A stretch of DNA of 64,000 nt from Phosphoribacter sp037045045 (GCA_037045045.1 JBAOHL010000003.1:124001-188000), one strand, 5' to 3'; shown: positions 7,985-17,153, counted from the first letter of the stretch. Program-made: numbers and translations. Notes: generated by a model from the sequence alone, not told the origin.

Positions 7985-8194
7985 CAGGTTTCGACGCGCC
8001 CAGCGCTGGTGGTCTGGGCCAAGCAGGATCCGATGATGCCGCTCGAGCACGGGCGGCGTCTCGCGGCCCTGCTTCCCGCAGCTCGACTGGTGGAGGTGGA
8101 CGACTCGTCCACCCTCGTGCCGATGGACCAGCCGCAACTGCGCGCCGAGCTGCTCCACTGGCTGGTTGGCCAGGTGACGCCGGCGTCAGCCTGA
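7985..8194 (+). pseudogene. C-terminal remnant of an alpha/beta-hydrolase
   Basis: About 70 codons match the end of an alpha/beta-hydrolase. ALVVWAKQDPMMPLEHGRRL corresponds to the strand and loop bearing the catalytic acid (D). LLPAARLVEVDDSSTLVPMDQP corresponds to the segment that normally carries the catalytic His in GHxxPxxxP; here the His position reads STLVP, so it is lost. No N-terminal half with the nucleophile elbow is found upstream. The 240 bp between here and the sulfur promoter (7740-7984) show no convincing gene. I read this as a decayed fragment. Confidence 0.6.
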
Positions 8195-8208
8195 GAGGGG
8201 ACGAGCAC

Positions 8209-9387
8209 TCAGCACGCGCTGCGAGGGCTGCTCGCACCTGCGCGCGCGCTGGCGCCGGGCCCCCCGTCGACGCCGTCCTGAAAACACCACAGCGTCACGG
8301 TGCCGTCCACGGAGCTTGTCACGGCATACTCGCTTGGCCCGGCGACGGCGAACGCCGTGACGTTGCCGGCCGGACCGGGCCGACTGGTCCAACCCGAGGA
8401 GCCCTCGGTCACCAGCACCGACCCGCTGCCCTGTCCGACGAGGACGGCAGTGCGACCATCGGAGCGGGCCGCAGCGATGATCGGCGTGCCGGACGTGGCG
8501 GGGATCGACGTCAGGCCCTCCACTCGACGGGCCACGCCGGCCTCCAACCGCCACACCGCCACCTGCTCGCCGACCCAGCCCACGACGGCGCACGAACCGA
8601 CCGTGCACGTCGCGCTCGCCGCCTCGCCGGCCTGCCCACCCGAGGGCAGGTCGATCCGCCGCCAGCCGGTGTCCCCGCGCTCGGAGGTCCACACGGCCGG
8701 CGTCTGCAGGACGGATCCCGCCCGCAGGGCGAGCACCGAACCGACGACCACGGCCCCTGCCCCGTCGTCGGTCGCCGAGCGGGGGCCCGCGATGAGGTCG
8801 GGCCGACTCTCCCGCGCCGTGCCGGCGGCCGGCTGACGAACCCAGGCTTGCCCCCGAGCCAGCCACACCGCGACGTCCAGACCGGACTGGGCGCTCTGCC
8901 ACGAGCCGACGAGCATCGGTCCGGACGCGGTGGCGACCACCGCCAGCTGGTCACCCGCCCCCCAGCCCCCGAAGACCTCGAACGCCTGGGGCTCTTCGGT
9001 GAGCCCGTCACCGGGGGCGCCGCGCCACACCGTCCACCGGACGTTGGAGTGGGCCCCGCCGCGTGCCCCACCGACCGCGACGAGCGACCCGTCGGCCTCG
9101 GCCTGGATCGACAGCCAGGTGGCCTGCCGTGCATAGCCGCTCGTCGGCCGCACGGGCAGGGGCTGCCACGACTGACCCTGGCGGCGCAGCAGCCCCGGCG
9201 CGGGCGGGTCGGCGCTCGAGTGCGTGCCGACGAGCAGGTCCGCCTCGTATGCCGTGACCGTCACCGCGACAGCGCCGTCCGGCAGCGGCACGGCGGACCA
9301 GGACGTCGCCTCGGCGAGCGGCGTCGTGCACGCACCGGTGAGCGCGGCGATTACCGCCGCTGCCGCCCATCTCGCGCGCGATCGCAT
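8209..9387 (-). CDS. Putative lipoprotein, predicted beta-propeller-like
   Basis: 392 residues. A basic N-terminus and hydrophobic segment lead to a lipobox-like TGAC (Cys20), suggesting a lipid-anchored exported protein. The remainder is a series of beta-rich repeats of about 50 residues with patterns such as LLVGTHSS, LVAVGGARG, VVVGSVLAL, AVVGWVGEQVAVWRLEAG and VTLWCFQDG. These resemble WD40/sialidase-like propeller blades. Two internal cysteines (CTVGSC) could form a disulfide. No enzyme motif is recognised. It is divergent from trpB2 with a 166-bp gap that holds only the trpB2 ribosome-binding site. Confidence 0.7.
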   Translation of the reverse strand: MRSRARWAAAAVIAALTGACTTPLAEATSWSAVPLPDGAVAVTVTAYEADLLVGTHSSADPPAPGLLRRQGQSWQPLPVRPTSGYARQATWLSIQAEADGSLVAVGGARGGAHSNVRWTVWRGAPGDGLTEEPQAFEVFGGWGAGDQLAVVATASGPMLVGSWQSAQSGLDVAVWLARGQAWVRQPAAGTARESRPDLIAGPRSATDDGAGAVVVGSVLALRAGSVLQTPAVWTSERGDTGWRRIDLPSGGQAGEAASATCTVGSCAVVGWVGEQVAVWRLEAGVARRVEGLTSIPATSGTPIIAAARSDGRTAVLVGQGSGSVLVTEGSSGWTSRPGPAGNVTAFAVAGPSEYAVTSSVDGTVTLWCFQDGVDGGPGASARAGASSPRSAC

Positions 9388-9553
9388 CGATCCAGTATCC
9401 GCGTTCAGCCGCGCCGCGGCATCGATCTCGGGGTCGCCGCCGAGGCCCGGACCCGGGTGGGTCCCGGCCGTACGGCGGACCGGGTGTGGTCGCGGCGGCG
9501 GCGACAGGCCAGGATGGGGGCGGCAGGGTGACGACCGCACGAAGGAGCACGGC

Positions 9554-10936
9554 GTGAGCTCGCAGGACCGACACAAGATCGTCCTCGACGAGGACGAGAT
9601 GCCCACCCGGTGGTACAACATCGTCCACGACCTGCCGACTCCCCCACCGCCGTACCTGCACCCCGGCACCGGCCAGCCGGTGGGACCGGAAGACCTCACG
9701 CCGCTGTTCCCCATGGACCTCATCGGCCAGGAGGTCACCACCGAGCAGTACGTCGACATCCCGACCGAGGTCCTCGACGTCTACCGGCTCTGGCGTCCGT
9801 CGCCGCTCTACCGGGCGCACCGACTCGAGGCGGCCCTGGGGACCCCGGCCCGGATCTACTACAAGTACGAGGGCGTCTCCCCCGCTGGATCCCACAAGCC
9901 CAATACCGCTGTGCCACAGGCGTTCTACAACGCCAAGGCCGGCATCACCAAGCTCACCACCGAGACCGGCGCCGGTCAGTGGGGCACCGCATTGGCCTTC
10001 GCCTGCGCGCAGTACGGCCTGGAGTGCGAGGTGTGGCAGGTTCGGGCCAGCTACGACGGCAAGCCCTATCGGCGGATGATGATCGAGACCTTCGGTGGCG
10101 CCGTGCACCCCTCACCGTCGGTGCTCACCGCCGCCGGACGGGCAATCCTCGCCGACCACCCCGACTCGCCAGGATCGCTCGGCATCGCCATCAGCGAGGC
10201 CGTCGAGGTGGCCGCCCAGTCCGCGACGACCAACTACGCCCTCGGTTCGGTTCTCAGCCACGTCCTGCTCCACCAGACGATCATCGGCGAAGAGGCCCTG
10301 CTGCAGCTGGCGAAGGTCGGGGAACGGCCCGACCTCATCGTCGGCTGCACCGGCGGCGGGTCGAACTTCGGCGGGCTGGCCTTCCCGTTCCTGCGCGAGA
10401 AGCTCGCCGGGCGGATGTCCCCGGTCATCCGCGCCGTCGAACCGGCCTCCTGCCCGAGCCTCACCCAGGGGGTCTACGCCTACGACTTCGGCGACACCGC
10501 CGGGATGACGCCGTTGATGAAAATGCACACGCTCGGACACGACTTCATCCCCGACCCGATCCACGCGGGCGGGCTGCGCTACCACGGGATGAGCCCACTC
10601 ATCTCGCACGTCTACGAAGAGGGACTCATCGAGGCCGTGGCCCGGCGTCAGCGCGAGTGCTTCGCCGCCGGCGTGCTGTTCGCCCGGACCGAGGGCATCG
10701 TTCCCGCCCCCGAACCGACGCACGCGCTGGCCGAAGCCGTGGCCGAGGCGCGTGCGTGTATCGAGACCGGCGAGGAGAAGGTCATCCTTACCGCCTTGTG
10801 CGGACATGGGCACCTCGACCTGCCGGCCTACGCGGCCTACCTCTCCGGGGACATGACCGACCACTCCTACGAGGAGGCCGAGATCCGCGATGCCGTCGCC
10901 GAGGCTCTGACCCACCTGCCGGTCGTCGCCGGGTGA
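9554..10936 (+). CDS. trpB2: Tryptophan synthase beta-like protein, TrpB2 class
   Basis: PLP-dependent enzyme, 460 residues, longer than standard TrpB (about 400). The PLP lysine is K115 in GVSPAGSHKPNTA, the phosphate-binding loop is GCTGGGSNFGG, and EPTHA and GHGHLD lie in the C-terminal part. The long N-terminal extension with YLHPGTGQPVGPEDLTPLFP is diagnostic for TrpB2 as against TrpB1. TrpB2 enzymes condense indole with serine or phosphoserine, or salvage indole, without obligatory TrpA. No trpA or other trp gene is nearby, so a salvage role is plausible. GTG start with AAGGAG 7 nt upstream. Confidence 0.9.
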   Translation: MSSQDRHKIVLDEDEMPTRWYNIVHDLPTPPPPYLHPGTGQPVGPEDLTPLFPMDLIGQEVTTEQYVDIPTEVLDVYRLWRPSPLYRAHRLEAALGTPARIYYKYEGVSPAGSHKPNTAVPQAFYNAKAGITKLTTETGAGQWGTALAFACAQYGLECEVWQVRASYDGKPYRRMMIETFGGAVHPSPSVLTAAGRAILADHPDSPGSLGIAISEAVEVAAQSATTNYALGSVLSHVLLHQTIIGEEALLQLAKVGERPDLIVGCTGGGSNFGGLAFPFLREKLAGRMSPVIRAVEPASCPSLTQGVYAYDFGDTAGMTPLMKMHTLGHDFIPDPIHAGGLRYHGMSPLISHVYEEGLIEAVARRQRECFAAGVLFARTEGIVPAPEPTHALAEAVAEARACIETGEEKVILTALCGHGHLDLPAYAAYLSGDMTDHSYEEAEIRDAVAEALTHLPVVAG

Positions 10937-10946
10937 CGGCCTCGCC

Positions 10947-11840
10947 GTGACCTGGCAGCGCGTCGCCACCCTTGCCGTCGGTGGGCTCACCGACGTCGGG
11001 TTCGTCGGGCACTTGCTGCTCGTCGCGTCGCACCAGGGACGCGGCGTCGTGGACTGCCACAGCGGCGCGATCGTCGCGCGCGACGCCGACGAGGACTATT
11101 ACGCCCACGAAGGGGGGCTGATCGAAGGGATCGGGCCGCTCGACGGGTATGCCGTGGTGCTCGCCGGGCTGTATTCCAACCGGGTGCTGCCGCTGTCGAC
11201 TCGGGACGGCTGGTCGGCCCGCATCGGCAACGAGGGGGCCACGCTGCACGGGCCACAGGGCGAAACGGTCACCGTACCCGACGACGAGCAGCTGCGGACC
11301 GCGGGGTTCTCCCCCGACGGGGGCTTCTTTGTCCTGGCCACCGCGCCGAGCCTCACCGTCCTGAGACGCGCCCCTCTGGCAGCCGACCCGCACGGACGGG
11401 AGATCGTCGCGTTCGATGACCTGCCGGTGCCGACCGTGCCCGGTCCGCCCATCCCCACGACCCGCGTGCTCGTCACGGCGGTACGCGGCTCGCGCTGGGT
11501 GCTCGTCCACCACCGGGGCTCCAGCCGCTGGGGACTGCCCGGGGGCCGCCCGGTCGGCGAGGAGTCGTGGCGGACGACGGCGGCGCGAGAGTTCGCCGCC
11601 CAGACGGCGATGCGATGCGGATCGCTGCGGTTCGTCGGACGGGCGACGGTGCGCGACGGCCACGGGGACGGACACCTGGAGCACGCCACGGTGTTCCGGA
11701 CCTGGGCGATCGAGGGCTTGCCGTTCGCACCGACGGAGGACGTCGACCAGTGTCGCTGGTGGGATGGTGCAGCGGCGCTCACCGACCACGTCGACGAGGT
11801 GGACGACTGGATCGCCAGGGAGGCGCTCAGGCGAGGCTGA
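10947..11840 (+). CDS. Nudix-fold protein with degenerate catalytic box and N-terminal extra domain
   Basis: 297 residues. Residues 1-150 form a beta-rich domain (GGLTDVGFVGHLLLVASHQGRGVVDCHSG) of unknown function. Residues 170-290 are Nudix-like. The box reads G200-x5-E206-x7-R214-E215, but the two catalytic glutamates of REUxEExG are replaced by Ala218 and Gln219 and the terminal Gly by Ala221. Hydrolase activity is therefore doubtful and a ligand-sensing role is possible (inference). GTG start 10 bp after trpB2; the 3' end overlaps the converging ABC-F gene by 14 bp. Confidence 0.75.
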   Translation: MTWQRVATLAVGGLTDVGFVGHLLLVASHQGRGVVDCHSGAIVARDADEDYYAHEGGLIEGIGPLDGYAVVLAGLYSNRVLPLSTRDGWSARIGNEGATLHGPQGETVTVPDDEQLRTAGFSPDGGFFVLATAPSLTVLRRAPLAADPHGREIVAFDDLPVPTVPGPPIPTTRVLVTAVRGSRWVLVHHRGSSRWGLPGGRPVGEESWRTTAAREFAAQTAMRCGSLRFVGRATVRDGHGDGHLEHATVFRTWAIEGLPFAPTEDVDQCRWWDGAAALTDHVDEVDDWIAREALRRG

Positions 11841-13425
11841 CGAGGTCCTGGTAGTCCTCGCTCCACAGGTCTTCGACGCCGTCGGGCAGCAGCAGGACCC
11901 GTTCGGGCGCGAGGGCCTGCACCGCCCCCTCGTCGTGGGTGACGAGCACGACGGCGCCCCGGAAGCTGCGCAGCGCGCCGAGGATCTCCAGCCGGGAGGC
12001 CGGGTCGAGGTTGTTCGTCGGCTCGTCCAGCAACAGGACGTTCGCCGCCGAGACGACGAGCATGGCCAGCGAGAGCCGGGTCTTCTCGCCCCCGGAGAGC
12101 ACCCGTGCCGGCTTGTCGACGTCGTCGCCGGTGAACAGGAACGACCCGAGCACTCGGCGCACCTGGGTCTCGCCGAGGTCCGGCGCCGCCGCCTGCATGT
12201 TGGCCAGGACGGTCTGCCCGACATCGAGGTTCTCATGTTCCTGGGCGTAGTATCCGAGCTTGAGGCCGTGGCCGGGCTCGACGGCCCCCGTGTCCGCGTC
12301 GTCGACGCCCGCGAGGATGCGCAGCAGCGTCGTCTTGCCCGCCCCGTTGAGTCCGAGGACGACGACCCGCGAGCCCCTGTCGACGGCGAGGTCGACGTCG
12401 GTGAAGACCTCGAGCGACCCGTACGAGCGAGACAGCCCGCTCGCCGTCAGGGGCGTGCGCCCACACGGGGCCGGGTCGGGGAAGCGCAATCGAGCGACCT
12501 GGTCGCGAGCGCGCTCGCCCTCGACCCCGGCGAGCAGCCGATCGGCGCGCCGCGCCATATTCTGGGCCGCCGCGGCCTTGGACGCCTTGGCCCGCATCCG
12601 GTCGGCCTGGGCGTGCAGGCTGGCAGCCTTCTTCTCGGCGTTGAGCCGCTCCCGGCGCCGGCGCCGCTCGTCGGTCTCGCGCTGGTGCAGGTAGGCCTTC
12701 CACCCGACGTTGTAGAGGTCGAGCTCGGCACGGTTGGCGTCGAGGTGGAACACCCGGTTGACCACCGTGTCGAGCAGCGCACCGTCGTGACTGATGACGA
12801 CCAGGCCGCCCTGGTAGGCCTTGAGGAACTCGCGCAGCCAGGCGATCGAGTCGGCGTCGAGGTGATTGGTCGGCTCGTCGAGCAGCAGGGTCTCGGCGCC
12901 GGAAAAGAGGATCCGGGCCAGTTCGACCCGTCGACGCTGTCCCCCCGAAAGGGTCGAGAGCGGTTGCCCGAGCACTCGCGCCGGCAGGCCGAGGGACCCG
13001 GCGATGCGGGCTGCGTCGGCCTCGGCGGCGTACCCACCCTGGGACACGAACTGCTCGTCCAGGCGTGCGTAAGCCCGGATGGCCCGGTCGCGCACGAGTT
13101 CGTCGTCCGCGCCCATCCGCGCCTCGGCAGCGCGTAGGTCCCGCAAGGTCACGTCCAGGCCTCGAGCCCCCAACACCCGGTCGCGGGCCAGTTGGGACAG
13201 GTCGCCGGTCCTCGGATCCTGGGGCAGGTAGCCGACCTCGCCGGTGCGAACGACCTGGCCTCCCGAGGCCAGCCCCTGCCCGGCGAGGACCTTCGTCAGC
13301 GTCGTCTTGCCCGCGCCGTTGCGCCCGACGAGCCCGATCCGGTCACCCGGCCCGATCCGGAAGGTCGCCGGCCCCAGCAGCAGCCGCGCGCCGATGCGCA
13401 ACTCGACCTCGGTGGCGACGATCAC
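11827..13425 (-). CDS. ABC-F family ATP-binding protein
   Basis: 532 residues with two ABC domains in tandem and no membrane segments. Walker A motifs are GRNGAGKTTL (about 34) and GLNGAGKTTL in the second half. Signatures are LSGGQRRRVELARIL and LSGGEKTRLSLAMLV, and Walker B motifs are LLLDEPTNHLD and LLLDEPTNNLD. A charged linker (RRRRRERLNAEKKAASLHAQADRMRAKASKAA) sits between them. ABC-F proteins act on the ribosome as translation factors or antibiotic-protection proteins; this one looks like a housekeeping type. GTG start directly follows a GTATGCC motif copy at 13426. Confidence 0.9.
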   Translation of the reverse strand: MIVATEVELRIGARLLLGPATFRIGPGDRIGLVGRNGAGKTTLTKVLAGQGLASGGQVVRTGEVGYLPQDPRTGDLSQLARDRVLGARGLDVTLRDLRAAEARMGADDELVRDRAIRAYARLDEQFVSQGGYAAEADAARIAGSLGLPARVLGQPLSTLSGGQRRRVELARILFSGAETLLLDEPTNHLDADSIAWLREFLKAYQGGLVVISHDGALLDTVVNRVFHLDANRAELDLYNVGWKAYLHQRETDERRRRRERLNAEKKAASLHAQADRMRAKASKAAAAQNMARRADRLLAGVEGERARDQVARLRFPDPAPCGRTPLTASGLSRSYGSLEVFTDVDLAVDRGSRVVVLGLNGAGKTTLLRILAGVDDADTGAVEPGHGLKLGYYAQEHENLDVGQTVLANMQAAAPDLGETQVRRVLGSFLFTGDDVDKPARVLSGGEKTRLSLAMLVVSAANVLLLDEPTNNLDPASRLEILGALRSFRGAVVLVTHDEGAVQALAPERVLLLPDGVEDLWSEDYQDLVSLA

Positions 13426-13509
13426 GGCATACCTCGGCAGTCACGGGCGCCGCGCGCCGACGAATGGGGACGTCCTATTGTGCCAGCGCGGTGGGGCCGG
13501 CGCGGCCAG

Positions 13510-14844
13510 CTACTCGGTAACCCGCGTCGGCGGCCTCGGTTCGACGAAGGCCCAGTCGCGGTCGGTGAGCATCCGGGCCGCGGCCAGACCCAGGGCCATG
13601 CCGAGGACGACGAGGATCGCGGAGATCCCGTGGTCGAGCGAGGCCAGCAGGTCGCCGTCGTTGAACGACACGAGGGCCCGGTATGCCGCGGCGCCCGGCA
13701 CCATGATGACGACGGCGGGCACCGACAGGATGATCCGGGGCAGCCCGAGCGCCGCACCGACGTACCACGCGATGACCCCGATAAGCAGGGTGGCCAGCCC
13801 GGCGGCCGCCTGGGCGGGAAGCCCGTGCTCGACGAGGTAGATCCGTGGGGTGTTGGCCACGGTCGCGATCACCGCCGCGGCGACGGCAGGTCGGGGTGGA
13901 GAGTTGAAGACCACCGCGAAACCGAACACGCCGAGGAAGGTCGCCCCGAGACGCAGCCCGAGGGTGACCCACCAGGCGGTGCCCAGGGGCGGGGCGAGAG
14001 TCGGGACGAGACCGAAGACCTGGGCGACCGTCCAGGTGCCCATCGCCGCGGTCACCGTGACGAGCGCGGCATACGTGAGACGGGAGATCCCGGCGGCGAG
14101 GTCGAGCCTCGCGAGGTCCAGGGCCGCGGTGATGAGGGGAAACCCGGGGACTAGGAAAAGCACCGCGGAGGTGAACCCGGCGACCTGGCGATCCGCCGGC
14201 AGGCCCCCGAGATGGGTGCCGAGCCACGACAGGCCGAGATAGCAGAGGCAGGCGAGCACGGAGGCGGCGAAGACGACGGCGAGCTGGTTGAGCTTGCGGT
14301 GCAGCAGCGAGATCCGGAGGAACTGGCCGGCGAAGGCAGCCAGGGCGGCGGCGAGGACTTCGAGCAGCGCGCCGTTGTTGAGGTAGGCGAACCCGGCGCA
14401 GGCCGCCCCGGCGCCGAGCGCCCGCATGGTGTCGGAGTAGCGGGACGGACGGGCGACGATCTCGTCGAGTCCGGCCTCGACGGCCTTGACCGTCATGTGA
14501 TCGGGCAACGAACCGGCCCAGGATTTCAGGGCCGCGACCCGATCGGCGTTGACGCCGGGGCTGGGTATCTCGACGACCTGGGTGCGGAAGATCCCCCGGC
14601 GCGAGATCGTCAGGACGATCTCGTTGAGGGTGATCTGGGCGTGCAGAGCGTCGACGTCAAGTGCCCGACCGACTCGGCGCATCGTCTCCTTGACCCGCCG
14701 AGACCCGGTGCCGGCACCGAGCATCAACGCGCCGGCCCGGATGATGACGTCGGATCGGCGGATGAGGTGCTTCGGTTCGAGCGCGTCCTCCTCGGAATGG
14801 ACGTAGACCGGTTCTTGGTCCTGGTGCTGACCCACGGCTCCCAT
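13510..14844 (-). CDS. Threonine/serine exporter family protein (ThrE-like)
   Basis: 444 residues. The N-terminal cytosolic ThrE domain carries LMLGAGTGSRRVKETMRRVGRALDVDALHAQITLNEIVLTI, then about ten membrane helices form the fused ThrE/ThrE2 pair (for example LYNNGALLEV region, FTSAVLFLVPGFPLITAALDLAR and IILSVPAVVIMVPGAAAYRALVSF). The two halves correspond to the YjjP and YjjB proteins of enterics, here on one chain as in Corynebacterium ThrE. ATG at 14844 is preferred to a start 19 codons upstream because the latter adds only low-complexity residues. Likely exports small hydroxylated amino acids or, as in YjjPB, dicarboxylates. Confidence 0.85.
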   Translation of the reverse strand: MGAVGQHQDQEPVYVHSEEDALEPKHLIRRSDVIIRAGALMLGAGTGSRRVKETMRRVGRALDVDALHAQITLNEIVLTISRRGIFRTQVVEIPSPGVNADRVAALKSWAGSLPDHMTVKAVEAGLDEIVARPSRYSDTMRALGAGAACAGFAYLNNGALLEVLAAALAAFAGQFLRISLLHRKLNQLAVVFAASVLACLCYLGLSWLGTHLGGLPADRQVAGFTSAVLFLVPGFPLITAALDLARLDLAAGISRLTYAALVTVTAAMGTWTVAQVFGLVPTLAPPLGTAWWVTLGLRLGATFLGVFGFAVVFNSPPRPAVAAAVIATVANTPRIYLVEHGLPAQAAAGLATLLIGVIAWYVGAALGLPRIILSVPAVVIMVPGAAAYRALVSFNDGDLLASLDHGISAILVVLGMALGLAAARMLTDRDWAFVEPRPPTRVTE

Positions 14845-14911
14845 TATCCGCGCTCGGTTCTTCGCGACGCGCACCGCCGCGGGGCGAAGCGGGATCCCCA
14901 CGGCGGTTCGG

Positions 14912-14917
14912 TAGCGT
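14912..14917 (+). promoter_or_regulatory. -10 box TAGCGT, leaderless start of the FemX gene
   Basis: TAGCGT ends 7 nt before the GTG at 14925, the spacing at which transcription would begin on the start codon itself. No Shine-Dalgarno sequence is present, in line with a leaderless mRNA. Confidence 0.6.
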
Positions 14918-14924
14918 TGAGCGG

Positions 14925-16055
14925 GTGAGCCCTTCGATCGCCGTGCGGCCGATCAGTGCCGAGGAGCACTTGGCGTTCGTCGAGGGGCGCGGGGCGGCGA
15001 GCTTCCTGCAGACCCCGGCCTGGGGCCGGCTCAAGACCGACTGGCAGCACGAGAGTCTCGGTTGGTATGCCGCGACCGAGCCGGACACGCTCGTCGGCGT
15101 CGGGCTCGTTCTCTACCGGTCGCTCCCCCGACTGCGCCGCAGCCTCGCCTACCTGCCCGAGGGACCGGTGCTCGACTGGACCCGGCCGGACATCGACGCG
15201 CACCTGCTCGCCCTGCGCGAGTACGTCGCGGCCCGGGGCGCGTTCGCGCTGCGGCTGGGTCCGCCGGTCGTCGTGCGCACCTGGCGGGCGGGCACGGTCA
15301 AGGACGCCATCGCCGACGCTGGAGTGAACTCGCTGACGCAGGTCCCGGCCGACGTCACCGACGCCGTGGGGCTCGCCGTGGTCGACACAATGCGGGGCCT
15401 CGGGTATCGCCAACTCGTCTCCGACGCCGGCTTCGCGGCCGGGCAGCCCCAGTTCGTCTTCCAGGTGCCGCTGACCGGGCGCGACGAGGCCGGGCTGCTC
15501 GCCGGGATGAACCAGCTGTGGCGGCGCAACGTCAAGAAGGCCGACAAGGCAGGGGTGGTCGTCGAGTCCGGCGGGCCGGCCGATCTGGCGGCGTTCCACG
15601 GCCTCTACCTCGAGACCGCCCAGCGCGACCACTTCATCCCGAGGCCGCTGTCCTACTTCCAGCGGATGTTCGAGGTCATGCTCGCCGAGGACCCCGACCG
15701 GATCCGCCTGTACCTCGCCCGCCACGAGGGCGACCTCGTCGCGGCGACGACGTGGGTGCGCGTCGGGCGGCATACCTGGTACTCCTACGGGGCATCCAGC
15801 GCCGCCAAGCGCGAGGTCCAGGGCTCGACCGCGGTGCAGTGGCGGATGATGCGTGACGCGCTGTCGGCCGGGGCCGACGTCTACGACCTGCGCGGGATCA
15901 CGGACACCGTTGCCGCCGACGACCCTCACCTCGGGCTCATCCGGTTCAAGGTGGGCACCGGCGGCGAGGCTGTGGAGTACGCCGGCGAATGGGACCTGCC
16001 GATCAACCGCGTCCTCTACCGCGCCTTCGACCTGTACCTGCGGCGGCGCGGATGA
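14925..16055 (+). CDS. FemX-type peptidoglycan interpeptide-bridge aminoacyltransferase
   Basis: 376 residues of the FemABX/GNAT family, which transfers amino acids from aminoacyl-tRNA to the lipid II stem peptide. Recognisable elements are FLQTPAWGRLKTDW at the N-terminus, LWRRNVKKADKAGVVVESGG in the centre, and the C-terminal YSYGASSAAKREVQGSTAVQWRMMRDALSAGADVYDLRGI followed by GLIRFKVGTGGEAVEYAGEWDLPIN. The neighbouring gene encodes an alanine-racemase-like protein, separated by 16 bp, which points to cell-wall work. The amino acid added cannot be deduced. Confidence 0.9.
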   Translation: MSPSIAVRPISAEEHLAFVEGRGAASFLQTPAWGRLKTDWQHESLGWYAATEPDTLVGVGLVLYRSLPRLRRSLAYLPEGPVLDWTRPDIDAHLLALREYVAARGAFALRLGPPVVVRTWRAGTVKDAIADAGVNSLTQVPADVTDAVGLAVVDTMRGLGYRQLVSDAGFAAGQPQFVFQVPLTGRDEAGLLAGMNQLWRRNVKKADKAGVVVESGGPADLAAFHGLYLETAQRDHFIPRPLSYFQRMFEVMLAEDPDRIRLYLARHEGDLVAATTWVRVGRHTWYSYGASSAAKREVQGSTAVQWRMMRDALSAGADVYDLRGITDTVAADDPHLGLIRFKVGTGGEAVEYAGEWDLPINRVLYRAFDLYLRRRG

Positions 16056-16071
16056 GCCGGGAGCCGCGCGG

Positions 16072-17109
16072 ATGAGCGTGGTCCTGAGGGTCGACGCGGA
16101 GCGCTGGCGTGTCCACTTGGGCGCCGCCCTGGCCGATGCCCCGGGGCTCGTGCCCGTCGTCAAGGGCAACGGATACGGCTTCGGGAACGCCCGACTGCTC
16201 GCCGAGTGCGCCCGGCTCGGCGGTGCCGCGGGGGTCTCGATGATCGCCGTCGGCACGTACCTCGAAGCGATCGAGGCACTGGCGGCCTTCTCAGGTGACG
16301 TCCTCGTCCTCGAGCCCTACCGCGACGTGCTCCACGGTGGGCTGCCCCAGCTCGCCGACCCCGCTGTGGTCCACACCGTCGCGGCACCAGCGGACTACGC
16401 GGCGCTCGCCGCCCGGGTACGGGCACCGCGCGTGCTCCTCGAGGGGCGCACGTCGATGAACCGCCACGGGATGTCGCCGGACGACCTCCGCAAGCTCGTC
16501 GACCAGGCAGGCCCGGCCGCCGTCGTCGGGGCCACGCTGCACCTCCCGCTGGGGTCCGGGCACGGGGACGAGGTCCGTGGGTGGGTCGAGGCGATCCCGT
16601 CGGTGCGCACGTGGTTCGTCTCCCACCTGACCCGGGGCGACGTCGCCGCACTGGTCGCCGCCTTCCCCGACCACCGCGTCCGGCCACGGGTCGGCACTGC
16701 CTTGTGGCTCGGTGACGAGACTGTCCTCGCGGTGCACGCCGACGTCCTGGACGTGCGCGACCTCGCCCGAGGCGAACCGGCCGGCTACCGCCAACACCGC
16801 ACCGGTGGAGCGCACCTCGTCGTGGTCAGTGGCGGCACCGCCCACGGCGTGGCCGTGGCGGCACCCTCGGGCGGATCGAGCATCCGCCAGCGGGCGCAGG
16901 TCGTCGCCGAGGGTCTCTTGGAAGCGGCCGGGCGGATCCGGTCACCGTTCACCGTCGCCGGTCACCCGACGTGGTTCCTCGAACCGCCCCACATGCAGGT
17001 GAGCATGGTCGTGTTGCCCTCGCACGCGACGCCGCCGGTCATCGGGGACACGGCCCTCGTCCGGGTGCGGCATACCCTTTTGCGCGCGGACGCCGTGGTC
17101 ATGTCGTGA
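16072..17109 (+). CDS. Alanine-racemase-like PLP protein
   Basis: 345 residues. The PLP lysine is K31 in VVKGNGYGFG, matching the N-terminal barrel motif of alanine racemases. RTSMNRHGMSPDDL and RPRVGTALWLG match further barrel elements. The C-terminal beta domain is atypical: the usual GYADGY/Tyr active-site region is replaced by VVVSGGTAHGVAV, and it ends with HPTWFLEPPHMQVSMVVLP. The gene may therefore be a divergent amino-acid racemase or a PLP-binding partner of the adjacent FemX. ATG at 16072 was chosen because the family similarity starts immediately; the longer in-frame extension overlaps the FemX gene. Confidence 0.8.
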   Translation: MSVVLRVDAERWRVHLGAALADAPGLVPVVKGNGYGFGNARLLAECARLGGAAGVSMIAVGTYLEAIEALAAFSGDVLVLEPYRDVLHGGLPQLADPAVVHTVAAPADYAALAARVRAPRVLLEGRTSMNRHGMSPDDLRKLVDQAGPAAVVGATLHLPLGSGHGDEVRGWVEAIPSVRTWFVSHLTRGDVAALVAAFPDHRVRPRVGTALWLGDETVLAVHADVLDVRDLARGEPAGYRQHRTGGAHLVVVSGGTAHGVAVAAPSGGSSIRQRAQVVAEGLLEAAGRIRSPFTVAGHPTWFLEPPHMQVSMVVLPSHATPPVIGDTALVRVRHTLLRADAVVMS

Positions 17110-17153
17110 CCTTCCCCGCGAGCCGCCAGAGGGGAATCGCTCGTTCGCTCGTC

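Noticed and set aside
7548..8036. Plus-strand ORF of 162 codons opposite the Cys leader
   Set aside because: Composition is Arg/Pro-rich, and it runs through the leader peptide, promoter and hydrolase remnant with no domain match.
9554..10936. Canonical tryptophan biosynthesis trpB
   Set aside because: Length, N-terminal extension and lack of trpA/trp neighbours point to TrpB2.
11827..13425. Antibiotic-resistance ABC-F determinant
   Set aside because: Linker and motifs look like a housekeeping ABC-F; no resistance context or leader-attenuator was seen.
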